Shown in pieces: positions 1-8,559 of a DNA stretch of 64,000 nt. The notes beneath the pieces are model-generated. The model saw only the letters and a list, made by a program, of their open reading frames with translations, made no database searches and was not told where the DNA came from. Numbering within the stretch: the first letter of the stretch is position 1; every line of letters begins with the position of its first letter. Position numbers and translations under genes: made by a program. Source of the DNA: Synoicihabitans lomoniglobus (GTDB lineage: Bacteria; Verrucomicrobiota; Verrucomicrobiia; Opitutales; Opitutaceae); assembly GCF_029023725.1 (NCBI RefSeq), contig NZ_CP119075.1, positions 1,979,501 to 2,043,500 of the forward strand. The letters run 5' to 3'.

Positions 1-161
1 TTTTGACGCTCTTTGTGATCCCCGTGATCTACATCATCATGGATCGCATCGTGATGAAGCTCACCGGTAAATCCAGTGCGCACGGTTTGGTGCAGGCCGC
101 CGCGATCGAAAAGGAAGTCTCGACCCACGAATCCCTGGCCGGCGCGAACAACGAGCACTGA
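1..161 (+). CDS. RND-family efflux transporter permease, C-terminal end (partial)
   Basis: Only the last 52 codons are present, read from base 3. The peptide begins LTLFVIPVIYIIMDRI, which matches the end of the last membrane helix of AcrB/MexB-type resistance-nodulation-division pumps, where a T-L-F-V-x-P-x-x-Y pattern is typical. A hydrophilic cytoplasmic tail of about 35 residues follows and ends NNEH. These proteins are inner-membrane proton-driven exporters that work with a periplasmic adaptor and an outer-membrane channel. Neither partner is visible here. Substrate cannot be judged from this fragment. Confidence 0.72.
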   Translation, partial: LTLFVIPVIYIIMDRIVMKLTGKSSAHGLVQAAAIEKEVSTHESLAGANNEH

Positions 162-245
162 TACTCGAGGTGAGTCCCGGGTGATTCGGTCGCTGAGCAA
201 CTAAACTCGCCCCTGCCACAAAATCGCTCTACTTCTCCCGCCCTG

Positions 246-995
246 ATGGAGTCTCAATCCGTTCATCCCGTTCCTCCGCCGGCAGCACTCTTGCGACGCA
301 TGCAAAAATACGGCTCCGATCCGCGGGTCGAACTGAGTTCGGACGAATCGGCTCCGCTGGTGCGTTGTGAAATAGAATCGACGCGGGGACACGCCGTGGT
401 GGAGCTCACCGAGATCGATACCGCTGATGTTACGATCCAATGGATGCAAAACGGAACTCCGCTGCAGGGGCAGGATCAGCCCGTGTTGCACTTGGCGGAA
501 CTGTCGCCGGCTGACACCGATATTTACTACGCTATTATTACTGAAAAGTCTCGGCAGCGGCGGTCGCAGTCTCTGTTGCTCGCGGTCTACCCCGGTTATC
601 CGATGCTCGATCACTCCGCACGGGCGTATGTATCCGAAGGCAAAGGCCTGACCAAGGGATTTGTCGTGGCGAAAGCCGTGGGACCGGTGCGGAAAAAGCG
701 ATACCTTCTGCGGGTGATTGGACCGTCATTAAAGAAATTCGATATCAGCCGACCATTAATGCGGCCGGTAGTGACGCTGTCCCGACGCAATGTAAGTTGT
801 CAGGGCCTGCTGCAAACCACTGACCCACGGATTCGCGAGTGGGAGCAAAAGGCGGGAGCGTTTAAACTGGATAACCCTGAACAAGAGTTTGTGGCCTCAG
901 CCGAATTACCGCCCGGGAGTTACAGTCTGACGATTCAAGCCGAGGCGGGCGACGAAGGGGAAGTGCTGGTCGAAATCTACGAGTTAAACCTTTGA
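246..995 (+). CDS. Ig-like plus GPSL-type beta domain protein
   Basis: 249 residues. Residues about 25-120 look like an immunoglobulin-like sandwich, with a W-M-Q-N-G-T-P-L strand and a later L-S-P-A-D-T-D-I-Y-Y segment, the pattern around the second half of an I-set Ig fold. Residues about 125-249 carry G-F-V-V, L-L-R-V-I-G-P-S-L and a closing V-E-I-Y-E. The same module occurs twice at the C-terminus of the xylanase at 2841-4955. No clear signal peptide follows the ATG, although all relatives of this module in the window are on exported proteins. The start could therefore be wrong or export non-classical. Function unknown; probably a surface or secretion-sorting domain. Confidence 0.7.
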   Translation: MESQSVHPVPPPAALLRRMQKYGSDPRVELSSDESAPLVRCEIESTRGHAVVELTEIDTADVTIQWMQNGTPLQGQDQPVLHLAELSPADTDIYYAIITEKSRQRRSQSLLLAVYPGYPMLDHSARAYVSEGKGLTKGFVVAKAVGPVRKKRYLLRVIGPSLKKFDISRPLMRPVVTLSRRNVSCQGLLQTTDPRIREWEQKAGAFKLDNPEQEFVASAELPPGSYSLTIQAEAGDEGEVLVEIYELNL

Positions 996-1029
996 ATCCG
1001 CCCGACCGAAGTCCTCCGAAAACCGTTCC

Positions 1030-1797
1030 ATGAATCCACTCCATGACCTCAGCCATTTGACTCCGAACCTGGCCGTGTCGAAGCGCGACGATATGGTGAG
1101 TCCAGGGGAGGAGGAGGCGTATTTTGAAATCGGACGTCGCGCTTTGGATTTGGCCATGTTTGCCGGCCGACTCTGCGACAAACCTCATTTTCAAAACATT
1201 CTCGATCTTCCCTGTGGCCATGGACGGGTCATGCGGTGGCTGCGGGCGCAGTATGACTATGCGACGATCACGGGGTGTGATCTCGACCGCGATGGCGTTG
1301 ATTTCTGCGCGCAACAATTCGGTGCTCAGGCGGTATATTCCGAAAGGGATCTGACGTCGCTGCCGTTTCGCGATCAGTTCGATTTTGTTTGGTGCGGGTC
1401 TTTGTTAACCCACCTGAATACCGCAGCATGGTTGGCGGCGCTGGACTGCCTCATCCGGTGGACGAGCGATTGCGGCGTGATCATGTTTTCCGTTCAAGGC
1501 CGGTTTTTTTCCAGTCTGTTGGCTCGGGGGGAACACGAGTTTTCCGACAACGCGGACATCGAGACTTTACTCCATAATTTCAGTAATACCGGCACGGCAT
1601 TTGAGCCGTATTTTGAGGATCCTGACCAACAATATGGCCTTTCTTTGGTATCGCCCGAATATCTCACGCGCGTGCTGCAACGTTATCCCAACGTCATCAT
1701 GCGAGCCTATTTGGAACAAGCGTGGGGCGTGCAGGACGTCGTGATTCTTTATAAGCGGGAAGGCTTCTACGAGCCTCTACTAGGAACGCCCGCGTAG
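1030..1797 (+). CDS. class I SAM-dependent methyltransferase
   Basis: 255 residues, soluble. Motif I is seen as I-L-D-L-P-C-G-H-G-R-V at about residues 57-67, followed by the acidic strand-2 end G-C-D-L-D at about 82, and D-F-V-W-C-G-S-L-L-T-H-L near 120, which is motif IV/post-motif of the Rossmann-fold methyltransferases. The C-terminal half has no recognisable substrate domain. It starts 34 nt after the Ig-like gene and may be cotranscribed with it. Substrate unknown; small-molecule or lipid/sugar methylation is as likely as any other. Confidence 0.8.
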   Translation: MNPLHDLSHLTPNLAVSKRDDMVSPGEEEAYFEIGRRALDLAMFAGRLCDKPHFQNILDLPCGHGRVMRWLRAQYDYATITGCDLDRDGVDFCAQQFGAQAVYSERDLTSLPFRDQFDFVWCGSLLTHLNTAAWLAALDCLIRWTSDCGVIMFSVQGRFFSSLLARGEHEFSDNADIETLLHNFSNTGTAFEPYFEDPDQQYGLSLVSPEYLTRVLQRYPNVIMRAYLEQAWGVQDVVILYKREGFYEPLLGTPA

Positions 1798-1843
1798 GGA
1801 GACGCCGGCATGGGAACGAGCACCACTCCACGCTTGCACGGCA

Positions 1844-2695
1844 TCACGGATACGTGGCGCCCGGCTGGAGGTAGCGCTCGTCGCCGGGTTGGTTGAGTTG
1901 CCAATAAGGGATGCGGATGGCGTGCCGGCGCTGCAAAGAGCTGCCGTCCCAGCGTTGCCAGCCGACCATCACGTGGGGGTATTCGCGATCAAAGGTGAGT
2001 CGGTCGGTGCCGCGCTCATGGGTGACGGTCACCCGCCAGCCGCGAGGCGTCCGCTCCACGGCGAATGCGGCGGGGGCCCACCGCAGCTGGTCGGCCTTGG
2101 AATCGATCACCGATTCCATCAGAGGAGCCTCAAAAAGTGTCACCTTGCCGAAATCGATTTGGCGCAGGCGAAACGGGAGTTCGTCGTAGAGAAGTCCCCC
2201 CGACGGAGCGCGAGCGGTTTTGTCCACTTCGCTCATCCCTTCCCAGTAGGTGAAAGCCCGATACCGCCAGCCGTTGCGGGTCAAATTGCCCTGCTTGTAG
2301 CTCAAGCCGCAGGAGTCGTTGGTGGTGGAGGCAAATTTAATCAATGCACCGTCGCGTTGCCGCCAGAACGACGAGTGGCCCTGATCGTAACGGTAACTGC
2401 CGGTGGGCACGGTGATGACCTGATTGAGTTTAATGACCGGATAGGCTCCGGTGGCGCGCCAATCGTCGGCCTTGACCTGATGATCGGCGGCAAAATCTTC
2501 TCGCACGAGGATGTGACGAATCTCGGTTTCGCGCAGCGTGCCATACCGTTTTTCCTTGGCGTCGAACACCACGACCTCTGCGTTACCGTCGCCCCAGAAC
2601 GCATCGTCTTTAAGCAACTTGCTGGAGAACGGCGCGGCGGACGCGCCGAGAGCAACACAGCACAGGGTTAGAAAACAGGTCCCGAAGTAGCGCAT
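1844..2695 (-). CDS. exported protein of unknown function
   Basis: 283 residues when started at the ATG whose reverse complement lies at 2693-2695. A longer in-frame start at 2842 exists but would put a basic non-signal leader in front of a clean signal peptide (MRYFGTCFLTLCCVALGASA). The mature protein is rich in Trp, Tyr and Arg, with stretches such as H-S-S-F-W-R-Q-R-D-G and Y-P-H-V-M-V-G-W-Q-R-W-D-G. It has one pair of cysteines only in the signal region and no motif I recognise. It is divergently oriented to the xylanase, with 145 bp between the two starts. I assign no function. Confidence 0.75.
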   Translation of the reverse strand: MRYFGTCFLTLCCVALGASAAPFSSKLLKDDAFWGDGNAEVVVFDAKEKRYGTLRETEIRHILVREDFAADHQVKADDWRATGAYPVIKLNQVITVPTGSYRYDQGHSSFWRQRDGALIKFASTTNDSCGLSYKQGNLTRNGWRYRAFTYWEGMSEVDKTARAPSGGLLYDELPFRLRQIDFGKVTLFEAPLMESVIDSKADQLRWAPAAFAVERTPRGWRVTVTHERGTDRLTFDREYPHVMVGWQRWDGSSLQRRHAIRIPYWQLNQPGDERYLQPGATYP

Positions 2696-2840
2696 GATCG
2701 TAACGCTGACGCCGACGATCCGCCAAGGCAACGCGCACCGTGCGTTTTGGTCTGCACAAGAATTAGACTTGCTCAGCGGTTTGAAGTTTCGAGGGGAGCG
2801 CGTTGCCTTGGGAACCCCCCTCAACCTCGTTCGTTTCGCC

Positions 2841-4955
2841 ATGTCCCCATTTCAACGCTGCATCGTTGCCGCTCTATTAACCCTGGCTGCCGCCGCCCCG
2901 GCGGTGGCTCAACTGGAACATCGACAGAGCGCGTATACCGTGCAGGTCCAAAACCCGGGCGGCACGCCGCTGGCGGGGGCCACGGTGCGGGTGGAAATGA
3001 TGAATCCGGCCTTCCGATTTGGCACCGCCATCGTCTTCGGGGAGCTCTACGCCGGTCAGTCGGAATACGACGTAAAGGGAATCGACGCCCTGCAAAACTA
3101 CTTCAACTCGGTCACGTTCGGAAACTACATGAAGTGGAGTTACATCGAAGGTCGGTCGGATGCGGCCACGTTGAGCACCATCAATGATGTTCACGCGCTC
3201 AATGCCTTCGGCAGCGGCGACGACATGCGACTGCGCGGACACGTCACGGTGTGGGGCGCGCAATACCAATTGCCGGCCGACTTGCGGGCAATGACCGATC
3301 CGGCGGCGGTGCAGACCCGTATCCGCAACCATGTTACCGATTACCATACGCTGTTCAAAGATGCCGGCGTCGATAATTTCGATCTCTACAACGAGCACTT
3401 TCATGAGCGCGAATTCATCATCGAAAAAGCCGTGCCGTCGGGGGGGCTGGCGGATGAGGCCGCGGAGGTGGCGGAGTGGTTCAAGGCCGCCAAGGCCGCC
3501 GACCCCGAGGCGGTGCTGTTCATCAATGAATACAATATTCTGAATTTTTGGCAGGAAAACGACAGCGACGTGATCGCCTACAAAACCTTCGTCGATGCGG
3601 TGCGCGACGCCGGCGGCCCGGTGGACGGCATCGGACTGCAAGCTCACATGGACCGTCTGACCACGAAAGCCCAAGCGCTGCGTCGGTTCAGTATTCTTTC
3701 CGCTCCCATGGCCCCCACGGCCAACCACCCGGAAGGGTTGCCCGGCCTGCGGCTGGAAGTCACCGAGCTCGATATCAATACGCAGGGTTGGACGTCGGCC
3801 ACACCCGCGCAACAAGCCGAAGTCACGGCCAATGTGCTGGATGCTTCCTTTGAGCATCCGGCGGTGGATGGCGTCACGATCTGGGGCATGCGGGATTCGA
3901 TCCACTGGCGGGACAACTCCATCCTCTTCGATGATTCCGATCCGGACAATTGGGTGGTCAAACCCAGTGGACAGGCGTGGATCGATCGGGTCAAAGGCAC
4001 GTGGTGGACCGATATTGGCGGTCTTTCCGGCAGCACCGGCCGCTATACCGGCACGGTTTTCAAAGGAAAGCACCGGATCACGGTCAGCTATTTGGGCGAG
4101 ACCAAGGAATACATTCGCGACATCACGGCGGATGGAAATCTGACCGTGGAATTCGATGCCGAGCCGATTGATACCTCCGCGAGTTTCCTGAGTAATCTTT
4201 CCGTGCGCGCCCCTCTCGACGCCGATCAGACGCTGAGCCTTGGTTTTGTCGTCGATGGCGGCAGCAAGAGCGTTTTAACCCGGGTCGCCGGACCGGCGTT
4301 GGCGAGTTTTGGTATCACCAACTTTATGCCCGACCCGCAATTGGAGATCCGTCAGGGCGAAACGGTGATCGCAACCAACAACGATTGGGATGCCGCCACC
4401 GTGTCCGCGACCGCGGACGGTCTCGGCGCTTTCACGATGGATCCCGGCAGCAAGGACACCGCCTTGATCGCGGCCGTTTCCGGGCCCAATACCGTCGAAA
4501 TCAGCGGTGATGCCGCGGGTGTGGTGCTCAGTGAAGTTTACGACACGGCCGCAAGTTCGACCGGTCCGCGCTTGTCCAATGTCTCGGCCCTCAACTTCAC
4601 CAGCAGCGGCGATAATGTGCTGACTGCGGGCTTTGTGGTCGGCGGTTCGGGCCAAGCCCGGCTGTTGATCCGCGGGGTCGGCCCGACTTTGGCGGAACTC
4701 GGGGTGCCCAACACCTTGGTCGACCCCAAAATCACTGTTTTCCAGGGGAGCACCGTGGTCGCCACCAACGACAACTGGGACGGCAGTTTGGCGGGTGTAG
4801 CCAGCGAAGTCGGAGCGTTTGCCTTAACTGCCGGAAGCAAAGACGCCGCTTTACTCGCAGTGGTGAACGCAGAAGGCGCGTCCTATACGGTTCAAGTCGT
4901 CGGGGCCGACGGCGGCACGGGCCGGGCTCTCATCGAAGTTTACGAAATTCGATGA
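2841..4955 (+). CDS. secreted GH10 endo-beta-1,4-xylanase with two C-terminal GPSL-type domains
   Basis: 704 residues from the ATG that opens a good signal peptide (residues 1-23, ending A-A-P-A-V-A). An upstream ATG at 2694 would bury it. Residues about 27-60 form a short beta domain, then the GH10 barrel: acid/base Glu185 in F-D-L-Y-N-E-H, nucleophile Glu309 in L-E-V-T-E-L-D-I, plus G-I-G-L-Q-A-H and V-T-I-W-G-M-R-D-S. Two copies of a roughly 125-residue module follow, at about 446-570 and 576-704, each with G-F-V-V, a V/A-G-P-x-L core, an A-T-N-N/D-x-W-D strand and a final E-V-Y. The enzyme should cleave xylan backbones outside the cell or at its surface. The next gene, an acetylesterase, overlaps it by 4 nt. 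Confidence 0.9.
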   Translation: MSPFQRCIVAALLTLAAAAPAVAQLEHRQSAYTVQVQNPGGTPLAGATVRVEMMNPAFRFGTAIVFGELYAGQSEYDVKGIDALQNYFNSVTFGNYMKWSYIEGRSDAATLSTINDVHALNAFGSGDDMRLRGHVTVWGAQYQLPADLRAMTDPAAVQTRIRNHVTDYHTLFKDAGVDNFDLYNEHFHEREFIIEKAVPSGGLADEAAEVAEWFKAAKAADPEAVLFINEYNILNFWQENDSDVIAYKTFVDAVRDAGGPVDGIGLQAHMDRLTTKAQALRRFSILSAPMAPTANHPEGLPGLRLEVTELDINTQGWTSATPAQQAEVTANVLDASFEHPAVDGVTIWGMRDSIHWRDNSILFDDSDPDNWVVKPSGQAWIDRVKGTWWTDIGGLSGSTGRYTGTVFKGKHRITVSYLGETKEYIRDITADGNLTVEFDAEPIDTSASFLSNLSVRAPLDADQTLSLGFVVDGGSKSVLTRVAGPALASFGITNFMPDPQLEIRQGETVIATNNDWDAATVSATADGLGAFTMDPGSKDTALIAAVSGPNTVEISGDAAGVVLSEVYDTAASSTGPRLSNVSALNFTSSGDNVLTAGFVVGGSGQARLLIRGVGPTLAELGVPNTLVDPKITVFQGSTVVATNDNWDGSLAGVASEVGAFALTAGSKDAALLAVVNAEGASYTVQVVGADGGTGRALIEVYEIR

Positions 4956-5743
4956 AAACGCTGCTGACCCTTGCTCTCACCTTGACCGCCGCCTCACTTG
5001 CGACCGCGGGCGATACCGCGCCGGCGGACATGCATCTCTTTTTATTGGCCGGCCAGTCGAATATGGCAGGCCGAGGTGAAATTGATCCGACCGACAATGA
5101 GGCGTTGGCGAATGTCTTCGTGCTCGACGCCACCGGAGAGTGGGAGCCCGCGATCGAGCCTTATCACTACGACAAGTCATTCGCCGCGGCGGGGTTGGCG
5201 CGCTCGTTTGCCGAAGCCTATCTGCGCGACCATCCGGGCACGGTCATCGGCTTTATTCCCACTGCTTGCGGAGGCTCACCGGTGTCGGCCTGGCAGCCGG
5301 GAATCTATTTTGAAGCCACGGACAGTCATCCGTGGGATGACGCGGTCGGGCGCCTGTCCATCGCGCGAAAGCACGGCACGCTCAAAGGCGTCTTGTGGCA
5401 CCAAGGGGAAAGCGACAGTCATCCCGCACTGGCTCCGGCATATCAATCGGCCTTGGTGGATTTGATTCAACGATTTCACACCGATTTGACTGTGGGGAAC
5501 GTGCCAATAATTCTGGGTCAAATAGGGCGGTTCGAGGGCAAGCCCTGGGGCGAGCCGAACCTGACGATCGATCGCTCGATTCGGGCGGTGGCTCGTGAAC
5601 AGGCGAGGGTGGGTTTCGTCTCGGCCGAGGGGCTGACGGCAAAGCCGGACGGCATTCACTTTAACACCGCTTCGCTACGCGAGTTCGGCCGTCGCTACTA
5701 CGTGGAATTTCAACGCGTAGCGTCGACCTCGGACACTCCCTAA
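4952..5743 (+). CDS. secreted SGNH/SASA-type carbohydrate acetylesterase
   Basis: 263 residues. A signal peptide covers about residues 1-20. The catalytic block I is F-L-L-A-G-Q-S-N-M-A-G-R-G, with the nucleophilic Ser in G-Q-S-N. The G-V-L-W-H-Q-G-E-S-D block is characteristic of the sialate O-acetylesterase-like (DUF303, CE6) family. The D-G-I-H-F-N near the C-terminus supplies the Asp/His pair. The ATG overlaps the stop of the xylanase (ATGA), so the two are translationally coupled. CE6 enzymes remove acetyl groups from xylan, which fits the partner. Sialate deacetylation is a less likely alternative. Confidence 0.87.
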   Translation: MKTLLTLALTLTAASLATAGDTAPADMHLFLLAGQSNMAGRGEIDPTDNEALANVFVLDATGEWEPAIEPYHYDKSFAAAGLARSFAEAYLRDHPGTVIGFIPTACGGSPVSAWQPGIYFEATDSHPWDDAVGRLSIARKHGTLKGVLWHQGESDSHPALAPAYQSALVDLIQRFHTDLTVGNVPIILGQIGRFEGKPWGEPNLTIDRSIRAVAREQARVGFVSAEGLTAKPDGIHFNTASLREFGRRYYVEFQRVASTSDTP

Positions 5744-6582
5744 ATCTCGGCGGTGTCTTTTTTGAAGTCGTCCGCGCAATCGGCGCACATGCCGTGGCTG
5801 AAGCGGATCTCGCTGCGGGTCCGGAAATACTCGTCGACCTGCTGCCAGTAACCGTCGTCGTCTCTCACCTTTTTGCACCACGCACAAATCGGGAGCAGGC
5901 CGGAGAGGGTTTTAACCTCGGCGAGGGCTTGGCTGAGTTGTTCGTTGCGCTGTTGCAGGTTCGAAATGAGCAAGCCCACGAAGAGCGCGACCATGAAGAA
6001 GCTCACTTCCAAGTCCCCCATGATATCGACCGCCACGGCCAGGGAGCCATTGCCCTGAGCGGCCGGGAAGGAGGCAAAACTGATCCGGAAGAGGTGAAAT
6101 ACCGCATGGGCCGCAAACACCGTCGCCGGCGCCGTGTAGGAACGCCAGAAGACCGGAGCGGAGTTGCGCAGGGCACGGTAGGAGAGAAACGCGAGCGTCG
6201 CCCAAATGATACCATTGACGACCCGCCGCCAAACGGAGTCGGAATCGGCGAAGTAAAATGCGACCAAGGCCACCGCATGCACCATGACCAGGATCGCGGT
6301 GAGCCGACGCGGCACCGTCATTTCGGCATGAATACGAGCGCCCACCAGCAGGATGGCTTGGCCCACGGTAACGAGCAACGTGGGTAAAATTCGATCCACG
6401 GCTCCCGGTAGAATGGGACGGGATGCGAAGAGGATATCGGCGACGAGCATCACCCACGCGGCAATCATCCAATAGAGCAGCGATCCGCGATGTTCTCCCC
6501 GGCGCCAAGCATCGGTCATCAGCACCGCGATAATGGCGCAAATAATGATGTTGGTGAGGTAGATTATCGTCTCGCGATCCAT
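5740..6582 (-). CDS. multi-pass membrane protein with C-terminal double-CxxC module
   Basis: 280 residues. About six hydrophobic segments occupy residues 5-25, 36-53, 65-82, 95-112, 124-137 and 190-208. A short helix (N-L-Q-Q-R-N-E-Q-L-S-Q-A-L) leads into a soluble tail with L-S-G-L-L-P-I-C-A-W-C-K-K-V-R-D, a W-Q-Q-V-D-E-Y segment, and C-A-D-C. The cysteine pairs at 233/236 and 266/269 could bind zinc. This tail is often found at the end of PAS or response-regulator proteins, so a sensory role is plausible. Its 3' end overlaps the convergent acetylesterase stop by 4 nt. The exact signal is unknown. Confidence 0.75.
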   Translation of the reverse strand: MDRETIIYLTNIIICAIIAVLMTDAWRRGEHRGSLLYWMIAAWVMLVADILFASRPILPGAVDRILPTLLVTVGQAILLVGARIHAEMTVPRRLTAILVMVHAVALVAFYFADSDSVWRRVVNGIIWATLAFLSYRALRNSAPVFWRSYTAPATVFAAHAVFHLFRISFASFPAAQGNGSLAVAVDIMGDLEVSFFMVALFVGLLISNLQQRNEQLSQALAEVKTLSGLLPICAWCKKVRDDDGYWQQVDEYFRTRSEIRFSHGMCADCADDFKKDTAEI

Positions 6583-6622
6583 ATCGACTGCAGCGCGGAT
6601 TAGGTTCTACGGCAAGTTGGGA

Positions 6623-6660
6623 CACCTCGTCTCCCATGTCGATACCGACGAGACGAGGTG
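6623..6660. repeat. 10-bp inverted repeat between typA and the CxxC membrane gene
   Basis: CACCTCGTCT at 6623-6632 is exactly complementary to AGACGAGGTG at 6651-6660, with an 18-nt loop. There is no T-run on either side. It sits 19 bp after the typA stop (minus strand) and 40 bp before the start of the membrane gene. It may be a factor-independent 3' end structure or a processing hairpin for typA mRNA. Confidence 0.4.
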
Positions 6661-6678
6661 CCGGGAGTCGACCGGGGG

Positions 6679-8502
6679 TCAGGCGCCCGATTTACCCGCT
6701 CGTTCCGCCTTGCGGCGTTCGTTGCTGTTGAGAATTTTCTTTCGCAGGCGCAGCGTGGACGGCGTCACTTCGACGTATTCGTCCGGAGCGATGTATTCGA
6801 TACAGCGCTCGAGCGACATCTTGATGGCGGGGGTCAATTGGATGCCCTTGCCGTCACCTTGCGAACGGAAATTCGTCAGCTGCTTGGCCTTCACGGCGTT
6901 GACCGGGATGCCTTCGTCGCGCGGGTTTTCACCGATGATCATGCCCTCGTAAACATCCTCGCCGGCACCGACGAAGAGTTTGCCCCGCTCCTGAATGGTC
7001 TCAAGCGCGTAAGCGGTCGTCACGCCGGCTTCGGTGGCGATCAACGTGCCGGTGATACGGGTGCTGAGATCGCCGGCCCACGGGCCGTATTCCTTGAACA
7101 AATGGGACATGACACCGTGGCCGCTGGTGGCATTGACGAGGTCGACCTCCATGCCGATCAAGCCCCGGGTGGTGATGGTGGCTTCGATCATGGTGGTCGC
7201 GTTGAGCTTTTCCATGTTGGTGAGCTGACCCTTGCGGTTGGCGAGGTTCTGCATGATGGCGCCGACACAATCATCGGGCACTTCGATCCAAACCGTTTCG
7301 TAGGGCTCCTGAATCGCCCCATCGACTTCCTTGGTGATGACGGTCGGACGGGAAACGAGGAGCTCGAAGCCCTCGCGGCGCATCGTTTCAACGAGCACCG
7401 CGATTTGCATGGCGCCACGGGCCTTGACGTTGAAAGCACCACCGGCGGCGGCATCTTCGACGAAAATCGAGATGTTGGTTTTGACCTCCTTATAGAGACG
7501 TTCCCGGAGCTGACGGGAGGTGACGAACTTGCCTTCCTTGCCGACGAGCGGACCGTCGTTGACCGCCAGCTGCATCTCCAGCGTGGGCGGGTCGATATCG
7601 GTGAAGGGCAGGGCATGACCGTCCGGATCGGCGGTCAGGGTGTCGCCGATGTCGATGTCCTCGAAACCCGAGAGACCCACAATGTTGCCGGCGACGGCGT
7701 TGCTCGTCTCGACCGTGCCGAGACCCGAGAACTCGAGCACCTTGGTGATCTTACCGCGGGCGCGTTTGCCGTCGCGGTTGCGAATGATGTGCACGTTGTC
7801 GCCGATCTTGACCTCGCCACCGAGAATCTTGCCGACGGCGATACGGCCGACGTAGTCGCTCCAATCGATGTTGGAGACCAACATGTGGAAGGGTTGGTTG
7901 GGGCGGGCGAAGGGCGGCGGCACGTGCTCGAGGATGACCTCGAACAACGGCGTGAGATCCTTTTTCTCGTCGTCGAGTTTGCGCATCATGTAGCCGTCGC
8001 GTCCGGAACCGAAAACGACGGGGGCATCGAACTGTTCCTCGGTCGCGTTGAGTTCGAGCAGGAGCTCGAGCACCTTCTCATACATCTCCTTCGGGTCGGC
8101 GTTCTCGCGGTCAATCTTGTTGAGCACGATGATGACCTTGAGGCCGTGGCCCAAAGCTTTGCGCAGCACGAAACGCGTCTGGGCCTGGGGGCCGTCGTAG
8201 GCGTCGACCAGGAGCAATACGCCGTCGACCATCCGCAGCGCGCGCTCCACCTCGCCGCCGAAGTCCGCGTGACCGGGGGTGTCGACGATGTTGATGATCT
8301 TGTCCGCCCAGTGCACGGACGTGTTCTTGGCCTTGATCGTGATACCTTTCTCACGTTCAAGGTCCATGGAGTCCATGGCCCGGTCGTCGACCTGTTGGTT
8401 GGCGCGAAAGGCGCCGCCCTGCTTGAGCAAGGTGTCGACGAGGGTGGTCTTCCCATGGTCGACGTGGGCAATAATGGCGATGTTGCGGATGTTCTGGTTC
8501 AT
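6679..8502 (-). CDS. typA: translational GTPase TypA/BipA
   Basis: 607 residues, the usual length. The N-terminus has G1 A-H-V-D-H-G-K-T-T, switch II D-T-P-G-H-A-D-F-G-G-E-V, and G4 N-K-I-D-R. Domain II follows, then the EF-G-like domain and the TypA-specific C-terminal region, with R-E-G-F-E-L-L-V-S-R-P and T-T-R-G-L-I-G-M. TypA is a ribosome-binding GTPase needed for 50S assembly and for growth under stress and cold. It stands alone between a signalling pair and a membrane protein. A basic tail R-R-K-A-E-R-A-G-K closes the protein. Confidence 0.97.
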   Translation of the reverse strand: MNQNIRNIAIIAHVDHGKTTLVDTLLKQGGAFRANQQVDDRAMDSMDLEREKGITIKAKNTSVHWADKIINIVDTPGHADFGGEVERALRMVDGVLLLVDAYDGPQAQTRFVLRKALGHGLKVIIVLNKIDRENADPKEMYEKVLELLLELNATEEQFDAPVVFGSGRDGYMMRKLDDEKKDLTPLFEVILEHVPPPFARPNQPFHMLVSNIDWSDYVGRIAVGKILGGEVKIGDNVHIIRNRDGKRARGKITKVLEFSGLGTVETSNAVAGNIVGLSGFEDIDIGDTLTADPDGHALPFTDIDPPTLEMQLAVNDGPLVGKEGKFVTSRQLRERLYKEVKTNISIFVEDAAAGGAFNVKARGAMQIAVLVETMRREGFELLVSRPTVITKEVDGAIQEPYETVWIEVPDDCVGAIMQNLANRKGQLTNMEKLNATTMIEATITTRGLIGMEVDLVNATSGHGVMSHLFKEYGPWAGDLSTRITGTLIATEAGVTTAYALETIQERGKLFVGAGEDVYEGMIIGENPRDEGIPVNAVKAKQLTNFRSQGDGKGIQLTPAIKMSLERCIEYIAPDEYVEVTPSTLRLRKKILNSNERRKAERAGKSGA

Positions 8503-8559
8503 GTCCGGGGACGGCTTAGTTTAGCGCGAAAAGGATCAACGTGCAGGGCGCGGCAGGCG

